Shown: piece by piece, positions 42,569 through 50,163 of the stretch
Layout of the letters: the number at the start of each line of letters is the position of its first letter
Position numbering within the stretch: the first letter of the stretch is position 1
Source: Pseudomonas sp. LD120
GTDB taxonomy: Bacteria > Pseudomonadota > Gammaproteobacteria > Pseudomonadales > Pseudomonadaceae
DNA length: 64,000 nucleotides
NCBI RefSeq assembly: GCF_009861525.1
Contig: NZ_WVHL01000003.1
Span: 1,240,001-1,304,000 of the forward strand
Direction of reading: 5' to 3'
Position numbers and translations under genes: made by a program
Notes under the pieces: generated by a model
Database searches by the model: none
The model's input: only the letters and a program-made list of their open reading frames with translations
What the model was told of the DNA's origin: nothing

Positions 42569-43279
42569 ATGCAAGCCACACTCGAACACATGAGCATCTG
42601 GGGGCTGATCAGCGATGCCAGCCTGTTGGTCAAGGCGGTGATGCTGACCCTGCTCCTGGCATCCCTGCTCAGCTGGTACCTGATTATCCAGCGCGGCGCC
42701 GTGCTGCGCGGCCGTGAGCGTCGTTGCAACGCGTTCATCCAGCGTTTTCGCGCCGCCCCCGAGCTGCTGCCGCTGTACCGCGAAGTGGCCCATAAGGCCG
42801 ATGGCGAGGGCGGCGTGGAACCGATCTTTGTCGCCGGCCATGAGGAATTCGACCACCTGCGCGGCGCGGCCGGTGGCGCCGCTGAAGGCGTGCTGGAGGG
42901 CGTGGAGCGGGCCCTGTACGTGGCCATCAGCGAGCAGGAAACCCGCCTGGAAAAGGGCCTGCAGTTTCTCGCCACCGTGGGTTCGGTCAGTCCCTATATC
43001 GGTCTGTTCGGCACCGTGTGGGGGATCATGAATTCCTTCCTCGGCCTGTCCCAGGTGCAGCAGGCGACCCTGTCCACCGTGGCCCCGGGCATTGCCGAGG
43101 CACTGATCGCCACCGCCATCGGCCTGTTCGCGGCGATTCCCGCGGTGATCGCCTACAACCGTTTCTCGGCCCGCAGCCAGACCCTGCTGACCCGCTACTA
43201 CGCCTTTGGCAATGAGCTGCAAGTGCGGCTGCACCGCACCTTGCAGGGCACCCCGAGCCACCTGGCCGTGGCGGCCTGA
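42569..43279 (+). CDS. exbB: ExbB-type proton channel protein
   Basis: A 236-residue inner-membrane protein of the TolQ/ExbB family with three membrane helices (about 20-40, 135-160, 175-200). Conserved segments: TVGSVSPYIGLFGTVWGIMN and TVAPGIAEALIATAIGLFAA with AIPAVIAYNRF. With ExbD and TonB it converts proton flow into receptor gating. It starts after GAGAAGGAG. The gene set sits directly behind the phytase/receptor pair, so it most likely powers that receptor. Confidence 0.9.
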   Translation: MQATLEHMSIWGLISDASLLVKAVMLTLLLASLLSWYLIIQRGAVLRGRERRCNAFIQRFRAAPELLPLYREVAHKADGEGGVEPIFVAGHEEFDHLRGAAGGAAEGVLEGVERALYVAISEQETRLEKGLQFLATVGSVSPYIGLFGTVWGIMNSFLGLSQVQQATLSTVAPGIAEALIATAIGLFAAIPAVIAYNRFSARSQTLLTRYYAFGNELQVRLHRTLQGTPSHLAVAA

Positions 43280-43295
43280 GAGAAGGAGCAAACCG

Positions 43296-43742
43296 ATGTT
43301 AGTCAGGCCGCAACGCAAGCACGGACCCAAGGCGGAAATGAACGTGGTGCCCTACATCGACGTGATGCTGGTGCTGCTGGTGATCTTCATGGTCACCGCG
43401 CCGATGCTCACCCAGGGGGTGAAGATCGAATTGCCCAAGGTCGCCAGCGAGGCCCTGGCCACCGACAGCCGCCAGCAGATCCTCACTTTGTCGGTGAAAG
43501 CCGAGGGCGGTTACTACTGGAGCCTGGGCAGCGAACTCGATACCCGGCACCAGACCGACAGCGCCGTGGACCTGGAGCAGATGCGCGCCAAGGTGGCCCA
43601 GGTGATTGCCCAGCGCGGCGACACCCAGGTGTACATCCGCGCCGACCAGGACGCCGCCTACGCCAGCGTGGTGGCGGCCATGGCCGCGTTGCAGCAGGGC
43701 GGGGTGCACAACCTGGGGCTGGTGACCGAGGCCCCGCAATGA
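43296..43742 (+). CDS. exbD: ExbD-type proton channel protein
   Basis: A 148-residue TolR/ExbD protein: a short basic cytoplasmic start (VRPQRKHGPKAEMN), one membrane helix with the essential Asp (VVPYIDVMLVLLVIFMVTAP) and a periplasmic domain (YIRADQDAAYASVVAAMAAL). The ATG at 43296 follows AAGGAG. Its stop overlaps the tonB start (ATGA). The helix has the TolR-like spacing, but the context with TonB makes ExbD the better name. Confidence 0.9.
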   Translation: MLVRPQRKHGPKAEMNVVPYIDVMLVLLVIFMVTAPMLTQGVKIELPKVASEALATDSRQQILTLSVKAEGGYYWSLGSELDTRHQTDSAVDLEQMRAKVAQVIAQRGDTQVYIRADQDAAYASVVAAMAALQQGGVHNLGLVTEAPQ

Positions 43743-44560
43743 CGGCAATGATCATCCACAGCCCCACAGTGATGCCCATGACACCGACGGCGTCCGGCTT
43801 CTGGCGCAACAGCCTGGCGGCGACCCTGGCCCTGGCCCTGCACGCCGGGGTGCTGGCGGCGCTGGTGCTGGGCTGGCCGGTGGACAAACCGAAGGTCGAG
43901 GCACCGGCGGTGCTGACCACTCAACTGGTGATGCTGGCGCCAGCTGTGGCCCCCGCGGAACCGCTGCCAGCACTGGCCGAAGTGGCACCACCGGCGCCAC
44001 CAGTGCCCGCAGCACCGCCCGCGGCTGCGCTGGAGCCTCCCAAGCCCCGGGTGGATCCCCAGGCGCAGGCGCAGAAGCTGGAACAGGCGGCCCTGGCGCG
44101 CAAGCGTGTGGAAGACCAGCAGCGTGAGCAGGCGCAGCAACGCCGGCAGCGCGAGCGCCTGGACGCCGAACAGCGCCAGCGCGACGCCGAGCAACGCCTG
44201 GCCCAGGAGCAAGCCCAGGCCCAGCGCGCCGAGCAGGCGCGGCTGGCCGCCGAGCGCGCGCGTCAGCAAGCGGCCCAGGCCGCCGCCGACAGCCGCCAGT
44301 ACCAGCCCCTGAGCAAGGAGGCTCCGGACTACCCGCAGCGGGCCCTGGACAAGCACCTGGAAGGCGACTGCACCGTGGAATACAGCGTCAACCCCCAGGG
44401 CCGGGTGGAGAAGCCCAAGGTCATCGACGGCTGCCATCCGTTGTTCATGCGCCCGTCCCTGGCGGCGGTGGCGACCTTTCGGTATCAGCCGCGGCTGATC
44501 AACGGCCGGGCGGTAACGGTGCCGGCGGTGCGCAACACCTTTCACTACCGGATCCAATAA
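43739..44560 (+). CDS. tonB: TonB family protein
   Basis: A 273-residue protein with an N-terminal signal anchor (about 24-45, SLAATLALALHAGVLAALVL), a proline/alanine-rich segment, a long charged coiled coil (QREQAQQRRQRERLDAEQRQ) and a C-terminal TonB domain (DYPQRALDKHLEGDCTVEYS, VNPQGRVEKPKVIDGCHPLF, AVATFRYQPRLINGRAVTVP). It carries energy from ExbBD to the receptor plug. The long coiled coil is TolA-like in look. Two cysteines in the C-terminal domain could form a disulfide. It is the last gene of the operon. Confidence 0.9.
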   Translation: MTAMIIHSPTVMPMTPTASGFWRNSLAATLALALHAGVLAALVLGWPVDKPKVEAPAVLTTQLVMLAPAVAPAEPLPALAEVAPPAPPVPAAPPAAALEPPKPRVDPQAQAQKLEQAALARKRVEDQQREQAQQRRQRERLDAEQRQRDAEQRLAQEQAQAQRAEQARLAAERARQQAAQAAADSRQYQPLSKEAPDYPQRALDKHLEGDCTVEYSVNPQGRVEKPKVIDGCHPLFMRPSLAAVATFRYQPRLINGRAVTVPAVRNTFHYRIQ

Positions 44561-44745
44561 GACCGGGGCTCGCCGAGGCGGCCTGCCCGGTGGTCCGCCC
44601 CTGGCGCAGGAGGGCTGTTGTGATCCGTTCTGATGGCTGGGGCGGGCCACCAACCTTGGGCAAAGGTTCCCGGCCATTGCGCGTCAACGCTGACGCCAGC
44701 GACGCCGAGCGGTAAACTCCCCCCCGCCTTTATTCAGGAGTTCCC

Positions 44746-45633
44746 ATGAGTTACTACCAACCCGGCATCCTCGCTGCCCCCGTTCCGTCCCAGGCCCGTC
44801 ACCTGTTCTTTGCCCTTGAGTCCATCGAGGCGTTGCCCCAGGCCCTCGACCAGTTGCTGGCGCGGGTCGATGGCGCCTTGGCGGTGGCCGGTTTTGGTGT
44901 GTCGCTGGTCAAGGCCCTCGGTGCGCGCGTGACGGGCCTCAAAGCTTTCCCGGCCCTGGCCGGGGTTGGCGTCGACAACCCCTCGACCCAGCACGCGCTG
45001 TGGGTCTGGCTGCACGGTGACGAGCGCGGTGAGCTGATGCACCGCAGCAACGAGCTGGAGGCCGCGCTGGCCCCGGCCTTTCGTCTGGTCGGCATGCAGG
45101 AAGCCTTCCGCCATAAGAGCGGACACGACCTCACCGGTTATGAAGATGGCACCGAGAACCCTCATGAAGAGGCCGCCGTGGCTGCGGCGCTGGCCGAGGG
45201 TGAAGACGGCCTGCGCGGTGGCAGTTTTGCCGCGATCCAGCAGTGGCAGCACGACTTCAAGGGCTTTGCCGCCATGCAGCAGCAAGAGCGCGACCACATC
45301 ATTGGCCGGCGCCTGAGCGATAACGAAGAACTGGACGACGCGCCGGCCTCGGCCCACGTCAAGCGCACCGCCCAGGAAAGCTTCACCCCGGAGGCCTTCA
45401 TGGTGCGCCGCTCCATGCCCTGGATCGAAGGTGACAAGGGCGGCCTGATGTTCCTCGCCTTCGGTCACAGCCTGAACGCCTTCGAAGTCCAGCTGCGGCG
45501 CATGAGCGGCCTGGAAGACGGCATCACCGATGGCCTGTACCGCATGAGCCGACCGATTACTGGCGGCTACTACTGGTGCCCGCCGCTGCACAACGGCCAG
45601 CTCGATCTGCGGGCGCTGCAAGTGGCGAAATGA
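44746..45633 (+). CDS. Dyp-type haem peroxidase (class B-like)
   Basis: A 295-residue peroxidase. The distal motif GYEDGTENP (GxxDG, Asp at about 134) and a proximal His in SAHVKRTAQ (about 204) are visible, followed by MVRRSMPW with the conserved Arg and LMFLAFGHSLNAFEVQLRRM. Such enzymes oxidise dyes or lignin-like compounds with H2O2 and are often encapsulin cargo; no C-terminal encapsulin tag or shell gene is visible. RBS CAGGAG. Its stop overlaps the oxidoreductase start (ATGA). Confidence 0.93.
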   Translation: MSYYQPGILAAPVPSQARHLFFALESIEALPQALDQLLARVDGALAVAGFGVSLVKALGARVTGLKAFPALAGVGVDNPSTQHALWVWLHGDERGELMHRSNELEAALAPAFRLVGMQEAFRHKSGHDLTGYEDGTENPHEEAAVAAALAEGEDGLRGGSFAAIQQWQHDFKGFAAMQQQERDHIIGRRLSDNEELDDAPASAHVKRTAQESFTPEAFMVRRSMPWIEGDKGGLMFLAFGHSLNAFEVQLRRMSGLEDGITDGLYRMSRPITGGYYWCPPLHNGQLDLRALQVAK

Positions 45634-46619
45634 ACACCGAGGCCGGGCCGCTGCGCACCGTGCGCTGGGGCATGATCGGTTGCGGCAGCGTTACCGAGCA
45701 CAAGAGCGGCCCGGCCTTCTACAAGGTTCCAGGCTCGGCGCTGGTGGCGGTGATGGGCCGCCGCGCCGAAGCGGTGCGCGACTATGCCCGGCGCCACGGC
45801 ATTGCCCGCTGGTACAGCGATGCCCAGGCCCTGATCGACGACCCCGAGGTGGACGCGGTGTACATCGCCACGCCCCCCGACAGCCATTACGCCTACAGCT
45901 TGCAAGTGGCTGCCGCCGGCAAGCATTGCTGCGTGGAAAAGCCCATGGCCCTGCATGCCGGGCAAAGCCTGGCCATGCAGCAGGCCTTCGAGCAGGCTGG
46001 GCTGCACCTATTCGTGGCTTATTACCGGCGTTCCTTGCCGCGTTTCCGGCAGGTGCGGCAATGGCTGGCGGACGGGCGCATCGGTGAGGTCCGGCACCTG
46101 CACTGGAGCCTGAGCAAGGCCGCTTCCGAGGCTGACCGCAGCGGCGCGGACAACTGGCGGACCGACCCACGGATTGCCGGTGGCGGTTATTTCGCCGACC
46201 TGGCCAGTCATGGCCTGGACCTGTTCCAGTATTTGCTGGGGGACATCGTCGAAGTGGCCGGCATCAGCTCTCGCCAGGCCGGGTTGTATGCCGCCGAGGA
46301 CGCGGTCAGCGCCAACTGGCGCTTCGCCTGCGGAGCGCTGGGCAGCGGCGCATGGAACTTCGTCGCCGACCGCCGGGTGGACCGGGTGGAGATCATCGGC
46401 AGCCAGGGGCGCATCGGCTTTTCCGTGTTCGACGAGCATCCGCTGCAACTTGAAGCCGAAGAGACTCTGAGCCTGGTCATCGACAACCCCGTGCACATCC
46501 AGTGGCATCACGTGCAGGGCATGAACGCCCATATCCGTGGCCAGATCCGGCACCCGGCCCTGGCCAGCGAGGCGCTGAAGACCGATTGGGTGATGGACCA
46601 GATTCTGCAGCGCGGCTGA
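45630..46619 (+). CDS. Gfo/Idh/MocA family NAD(P)-dependent oxidoreductase
   Basis: A 329-residue dehydrogenase: Rossmann domain with GMIGCGSVTEHKSGPAFYK near residues 14-32, VDAVYIATPPDSHYAYSLQV, and CCVEKPMALHAGQSLAMQQA carrying the family EKP motif (Lys active-site candidate). The C-terminal GFO_IDH_MocA fold contains DRSGADNWRTDPRIAGGGYF and DLASHGLDLFQYLLGDIVEV. The substrate, usually a sugar or polyol, is unknown. ATG 45630 overlaps the peroxidase stop, so the two genes are one operon. Confidence 0.92.
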   Translation: MNTEAGPLRTVRWGMIGCGSVTEHKSGPAFYKVPGSALVAVMGRRAEAVRDYARRHGIARWYSDAQALIDDPEVDAVYIATPPDSHYAYSLQVAAAGKHCCVEKPMALHAGQSLAMQQAFEQAGLHLFVAYYRRSLPRFRQVRQWLADGRIGEVRHLHWSLSKAASEADRSGADNWRTDPRIAGGGYFADLASHGLDLFQYLLGDIVEVAGISSRQAGLYAAEDAVSANWRFACGALGSGAWNFVADRRVDRVEIIGSQGRIGFSVFDEHPLQLEAEETLSLVIDNPVHIQWHHVQGMNAHIRGQIRHPALASEALKTDWVMDQILQRG

Positions 46620-46620
46620 T

Positions 46621-46664
46621 CCCGAGGCGTTCGCCTTTCGGGCCGCTTCGCCGGCAAGCCGGCT
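46621..46664. repeat. REP-like sequence
   Basis: An imperfect hairpin (CCCGAGGCG...TTTCGGG) is followed by GGCCGCTTCGCCGGCAAGCC, nearly the same as the right arm of the REPIN at the end of the window (63976-64000). A dispersed Pseudomonas REP element, here after the oxidoreductase gene. Confidence 0.65.
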
Positions 46665-46679
46665 TTGCGGGGGCGGCGA

Positions 46680-47032
46680 TCATTGGACCGGCAGGTGCAA
46701 CTGAACGTCCATGGCGTCATGCAGCAACCTGACCACTTCGATCAGGCTCTCATCGATCACTCGATAAAACAGGACATGTCGTGGTTTCTTGACCTGGGCT
46801 TGAGGGTGCCGGGAGTGTTGGCGGGGATAAACAGGTGGTAGCTGCGAAGGCCCGGTGCGATGTCGTCACGCTTTTGGCTGCCAACGTGCCGGGGTTGTTG
46901 GCGAGATCGTGCAGGGCTCGCAGGATCAAGGCGCTGATAGCGGGCCCGGGCCGCTTCGCCAAAGTGTCTTGGGGAAAACCGCAGTGCGTCGACGATGTCG
47001 CTTCGGGCTGCATGGGAGATCCGCTACTGGAC
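46680..47032 (-). pseudogene. parE: parE toxin pseudogene
   Basis: The expected ParE protein can be read only by switching frames: RISHAARSDIVDALRFSPRH, then LILRALHDLANNPG, then RDDIAPGLRSYHL, then RHVLFYRVIDESLIEVVRLL ending at TGA 46682-46680. The start is lost (GTC where ATG is expected, four bases after the parD stop), codon 3 is TAG (47026-47024), and at least three frame changes follow. The toxin cannot be made. Confidence 0.82.
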
Positions 47033-47036
47033 CCTC

Positions 47037-47327
47037 TCAGTGTTGCTCTTGATCCGTGGCGACCGCTTCCCGTCCCAGCTCATCCAGGTATTGCTGCAGG
47101 TTTTCTTCCCGCACCTGGCTGAAGCGTCCTTGTTGCTGGTTCGCGATACCGATCGCAGTGGCTTGGCGCAACGCCTCGATTTTCGCTGCGTCCTCGGCAA
47201 CCCGTTGTTCCAGCAGACGCAAACCTTCGCGCATGACCTCGCTGGCGTTCTGATAGCGACCGGATTTGACCAGGTTGTTGATGAGCTGCTCTTGGTGGGC
47301 GGTGAGGACAACGTTTCGCGTTGGCAT
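47037..47327 (-). CDS. parD: ParD-family antitoxin, orphaned
   Basis: A 96-residue antitoxin: an N-terminal ribbon-helix-helix (MPTRNVVLTAHQEQLINNLV, SGRYQNASEVMREGLRLLEQ) that binds the operator, then a long helix (AKIEALRQATAIGIANQQQG) that would wrap the toxin. The ATG at 47327 follows AGGAG. The frame is intact although the parE partner directly downstream is destroyed, so it is an antitoxin without its own toxin. It may persist by chance, or as an anti-addiction function or regulator. Confidence 0.9.
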   Translation of the reverse strand: MPTRNVVLTAHQEQLINNLVKSGRYQNASEVMREGLRLLEQRVAEDAAKIEALRQATAIGIANQQQGRFSQVREENLQQYLDELGREAVATDQEQH

Positions 47328-47499
47328 GCCGTGCTCCTGGGCTGGGCGTGTGAGGAAGGGCGTTGGCATTATGCCAACTGGCGGTCGGATTCAGTCTTGA
47401 AGGGCGCTTGACGACCGGTGGCTGCGGGCGTTCATCGACTTCTACGCTGGTTTTCTGGCAGGACTGATTGGCGGTTCTTGTCAGATAAATCCGAGAGGA

Positions 47500-47511
47500 G
47501 TACAAATGTAC
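47500..47511. promoter_or_regulatory. lexA2: LexA2-type operator GTAC-N4-GTAC
   Basis: GTACAAATGTAC, inside the larger palindrome GGAGTACAAATGTACTCC. Pseudomonas LexA2 is known to bind GTAC-N4-GTAC rather than the usual SOS box. The operator covers the start codon of lexA2 at 47506, so bound repressor would also mask the ribosome-binding region of the DNA template. Confidence 0.85.
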
Positions 47512-48123
47512 TCCATGACGACTTTATCTCCCCGCCGCAGTGCCATCCTGACCTTTATCCGCGAACGCATCGCCGATCACGGCCAGCCCCCGAGCCTCGC
47601 TGAAATCAGCGAGGCTTTTGGTTTCGCCTCGCGCAGCGTGGCGCGCAAGCATGTGCTGGCGCTGACCGAGGCCGGGTTCATCGAGGTCAACCCCCATCAG
47701 GCCCGGGGCATTCGCCTGCTCAATCAGCCGCGGCGCCCGGAGCTGCTGGAGATCCCGGTGCTGGGGCGGGTGGCCGCCGGTGCGCCGATTGGCGTCGATG
47801 CCGACATACACGGCCAGTTGTGGCTGGACCCGGGGATGTTCTCCCGCACTCCGGATTATTTGCTGCGGGTCCAGGGCGATTCGATGATCGATGACGGCAT
47901 CCTCGACGGCGATCTGGTGGCGGTGCGCCGCAGCAGCGAGGTGCGCAACGGCCAGACGGTGATCGCCCGTCTCGACGGCGAGGTCACCATCAAGCGTTTC
48001 GAGCGCAAGGGCCAGAGCATCCGCCTGCTGCCGCGCAACCCGGCCTATCAGCCGATCGAGGTTACCGACGACCACGAACTGTTTATCGAAGGCGTGTTCT
48101 GCGGCCTGGTGAGGCCAGGCTGA
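47506..48123 (+). CDS. lexA2: LexA2-type repressor of the mutagenesis operon
   Basis: A 205-residue LexA paralogue. N-terminal winged helix (AILTFIRERIADHGQPPSLA, EAFGFASRSVARKHVLALTE); self-cleavage site Ala91-Gly92 in RVAAGAPIG; catalytic Ser126 (VQGDSMIDDG) and Lys163 (VTIKRFERKG). On RecA activation it cuts itself and frees its operator. ATG 47506 has GAGGAG five bases upstream; MTTLS at 47515 is a possible alternative. The stop overlaps the imuA start (TGATG). It heads lexA2-imuA-imuB-dnaE2. Confidence 0.93.
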   Translation: MYSMTTLSPRRSAILTFIRERIADHGQPPSLAEISEAFGFASRSVARKHVLALTEAGFIEVNPHQARGIRLLNQPRRPELLEIPVLGRVAAGAPIGVDADIHGQLWLDPGMFSRTPDYLLRVQGDSMIDDGILDGDLVAVRRSSEVRNGQTVIARLDGEVTIKRFERKGQSIRLLPRNPAYQPIEVTDDHELFIEGVFCGLVRPG

Positions 48124-48740
48124 TGGGCGCCGTGGTCGCACTGGATACCCTGTTCAATGGCGGACAGGTATGGAAAGGCCGCCCGGCGGCTGCGCCGGTC
48201 AGCCTGCAGCCTACGGGGCATGCCGCTCTGGATGCGGTGCTGCCCACCGGCGGCTGGCCGGAGGCGGCGTTGACGGAAATCCTCATCGCCGCCCAGGGCC
48301 TGGGCGAGCTGCAGTTGCTGTGGCCGAGCCTGGCGCGGCTGAGCGCGGCGGGGGAGCGGGTGGTGCTGGTGGCGCCACCGTTCGTGCCCTATCCCCAGGC
48401 CTGGCAGAACGCCGGGGTGGATGTGCGCCAGCTGTCGATCATTCAGGCCGGGGAGCGCGATGCTTTGTGGGCCGCCGAGCAGTGCCTGCGTTCCGGCAGT
48501 TGCGGCGCGGTGCTGTGCTGGCCGCAACAAGTCGACGACCGCGCCCTGCGGCGCTTGCAGGTGGCGGCGGAAAGCGGCCAGACCCTGGCCTTCGCCTACC
48601 GCCCCCTGGACGCCGCGCACAACCCGTCGCCGGCGGCCCTGAGGATTGCCGTGCAAGGTCGTCCCTCGCAGTTGCGGGTGCTCAAGTGCCGGGGCGGGCT
48701 GGCCCATCCGGCGCCGATTGCCCTGTATTCCGGGCACTGA
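48123..48740 (+). CDS. imuA: ImuA, RecA-like translesion accessory protein
   Basis: A 205-residue SulA/RecA-like protein (ImuA). Recognisable stretches are HAALDAVLPTGGWPEAALTE, ELQLLWPSLARLSAAGERVV, and the C-terminal LRVLKCRGGLAHPAPI. It has no intact Walker A, as is normal for this family. In related bacteria ImuA works with ImuB and DnaE2 in damage-induced mutagenesis. Its start overlaps the lexA2 stop by one base. Confidence 0.9.
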   Translation: MGAVVALDTLFNGGQVWKGRPAAAPVSLQPTGHAALDAVLPTGGWPEAALTEILIAAQGLGELQLLWPSLARLSAAGERVVLVAPPFVPYPQAWQNAGVDVRQLSIIQAGERDALWAAEQCLRSGSCGAVLCWPQQVDDRALRRLQVAAESGQTLAFAYRPLDAAHNPSPAALRIAVQGRPSQLRVLKCRGGLAHPAPIALYSGH

Positions 48741-48747
48741 GGTTGGC

Positions 48748-50163
48748 ATGCGCTGGGTGTGTATCTTGTTCCCGCAATTGGCGCTGGACGCGGTGCTGCG
48801 TCAGCGCGCCGAACCCGAGGCGCCCCTGGCGCTGCTCAGTGGCACCCCGCAGCGCCGGGTGATTCAGGCGGTGAACGGCGCCGCCCGCGAGCTGGGCCTG
48901 CGCCCCGGGCAATCGCTGACCGCCGCCCAGGCCCTGACCAAGGCCTTTGCCAGCGCCGAATACGACCCCCGGCAGATCGAGCACTGGCAGCAGTTTCTGG
49001 CCGCCTGGGCCTACGGTTTCAGCTCCCAGGTCAGCGTTGCCTACCCTCGTACCTTGGTGCTGGAGATCGAGTCCAGCCTGGGCCTGTTCGGCCCCTGGCC
49101 GCAGTTGGAGGCGCGCCTGCGCCGGGAGTTGCAGGCCCTGGGTTTTCGTCATCGCATCGTCGCCGCCCCCAACCCGGCGGCGGCCCGGGTCCTGGCCAAT
49201 GCCTATGACGGCTTGGCGGTGGCCGACGGCGCGGCCCTGGCTCAGGCTCTGGGAGCGATGCCCATCGAGCGCCTGGGGCTGGCCCCGGAGCAGGCCACGG
49301 CCCTGTCGCGCATGGGGGTACGCAGCTTCGAGCAGCTACGGGATCTGCCCCGGCCCAGCCTGGCCCGGCGTTTTGACGGCCGCTTGCTCAAGCACCTGGA
49401 CACCTTGCTCGGCGAGCGTCCGCTGGGGCTGGCGTTCTATCAGCCGCCAGATCGCTTCGACCTGCGCATCGAGCTGAATTTCGATGTGCTGTCCCATCAG
49501 GCGCTGCTGTTCCCCTTGCGCCGGCTGACCGCCGACCTGGCGGCTTTTCTCTGTGGCCGCGACAGCGGGGTGCAGCGTTTCGCCCTGCACCTGGAGCATG
49601 CCGAAGGCGCCGACACCCTGATCCCGGTGGGGCTGCTCAGTGCCGAGCGCGATCCGGCGATGCTGTTTGAACTGGCCCGCGGGCGCCTGGAGCAGATCCA
49701 GGTGCCGGCGCCGGTGCGCAACCTGCGGCTGGTGGCCGAGGACCTGCCGCTGTTCGTGCCCCAGCACACTGAACTGTTCGACGAGCGCCCGCAGCAGAAC
49801 CTGCCCTGGGAGCAGTTGCGCGAACGTCTGCGGGCACGCCTGGGGGATGACGCGGTGCAGGGCCTGGGGCACCGCGCCGATCACCGACCGGAGCGCAGTT
49901 GGCAGACCCAGACTGATCCGCGACCCTGTCCGGCCACCCCCGGATTGCGCCGTCCTGGCTGGCTGTTCACTGAACCCCAGGCCCTGAACGAAGGCAGCGT
50001 ACGGATTCTCATGGGCCCGGAGCGCATCGAGTCCGGCTGGTGGGACGGTGCCGATGTGCGCCGCGACTACTACCTGATCGAAACCTGCGCCGGCCAGCAG
50101 GGCTGGGCCTATCGTCAGGTCGGCGAGCCCGGGCCCTTGCTGCTGCAAGGCTGGTTCGCATGA
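48748..50163 (+). CDS. imuB: ImuB, catalytically inactive Y-family polymerase-like protein
   Basis: A 471-residue DinB-related protein. It starts [20 protein letters not shown], where active Y-family enzymes have the metal-binding Asp, and has [20 protein letters not shown] in place of the SxDE motif. So it is a hub that binds the sliding clamp, ImuA and DnaE2 rather than a polymerase. [20 protein letters not shown] marks the helix-hairpin region. The C-terminus ends with [20 protein letters not shown]. The ATG at 48748 is seven bases after the imuA stop; longer forms would overlap imuA. Confidence 0.92.
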   Translation: MRWVCILFPQLALDAVLRQRAEPEAPLALLSGTPQRRVIQAVNGAARELGLRPGQSLTAAQALTKAFASAEYDPRQIEHWQQFLAAWAYGFSSQVSVAYPRTLVLEIESSLGLFGPWPQLEARLRRELQALGFRHRIVAAPNPAAARVLANAYDGLAVADGAALAQALGAMPIERLGLAPEQATALSRMGVRSFEQLRDLPRPSLARRFDGRLLKHLDTLLGERPLGLAFYQPPDRFDLRIELNFDVLSHQALLFPLRRLTADLAAFLCGRDSGVQRFALHLEHAEGADTLIPVGLLSAERDPAMLFELARGRLEQIQVPAPVRNLRLVAEDLPLFVPQHTELFDERPQQNLPWEQLRERLRARLGDDAVQGLGHRADHRPERSWQTQTDPRPCPATPGLRRPGWLFTEPQALNEGSVRILMGPERIESGWWDGADVRRDYYLIETCAGQQGWAYRQVGEPGPLLLQGWFA

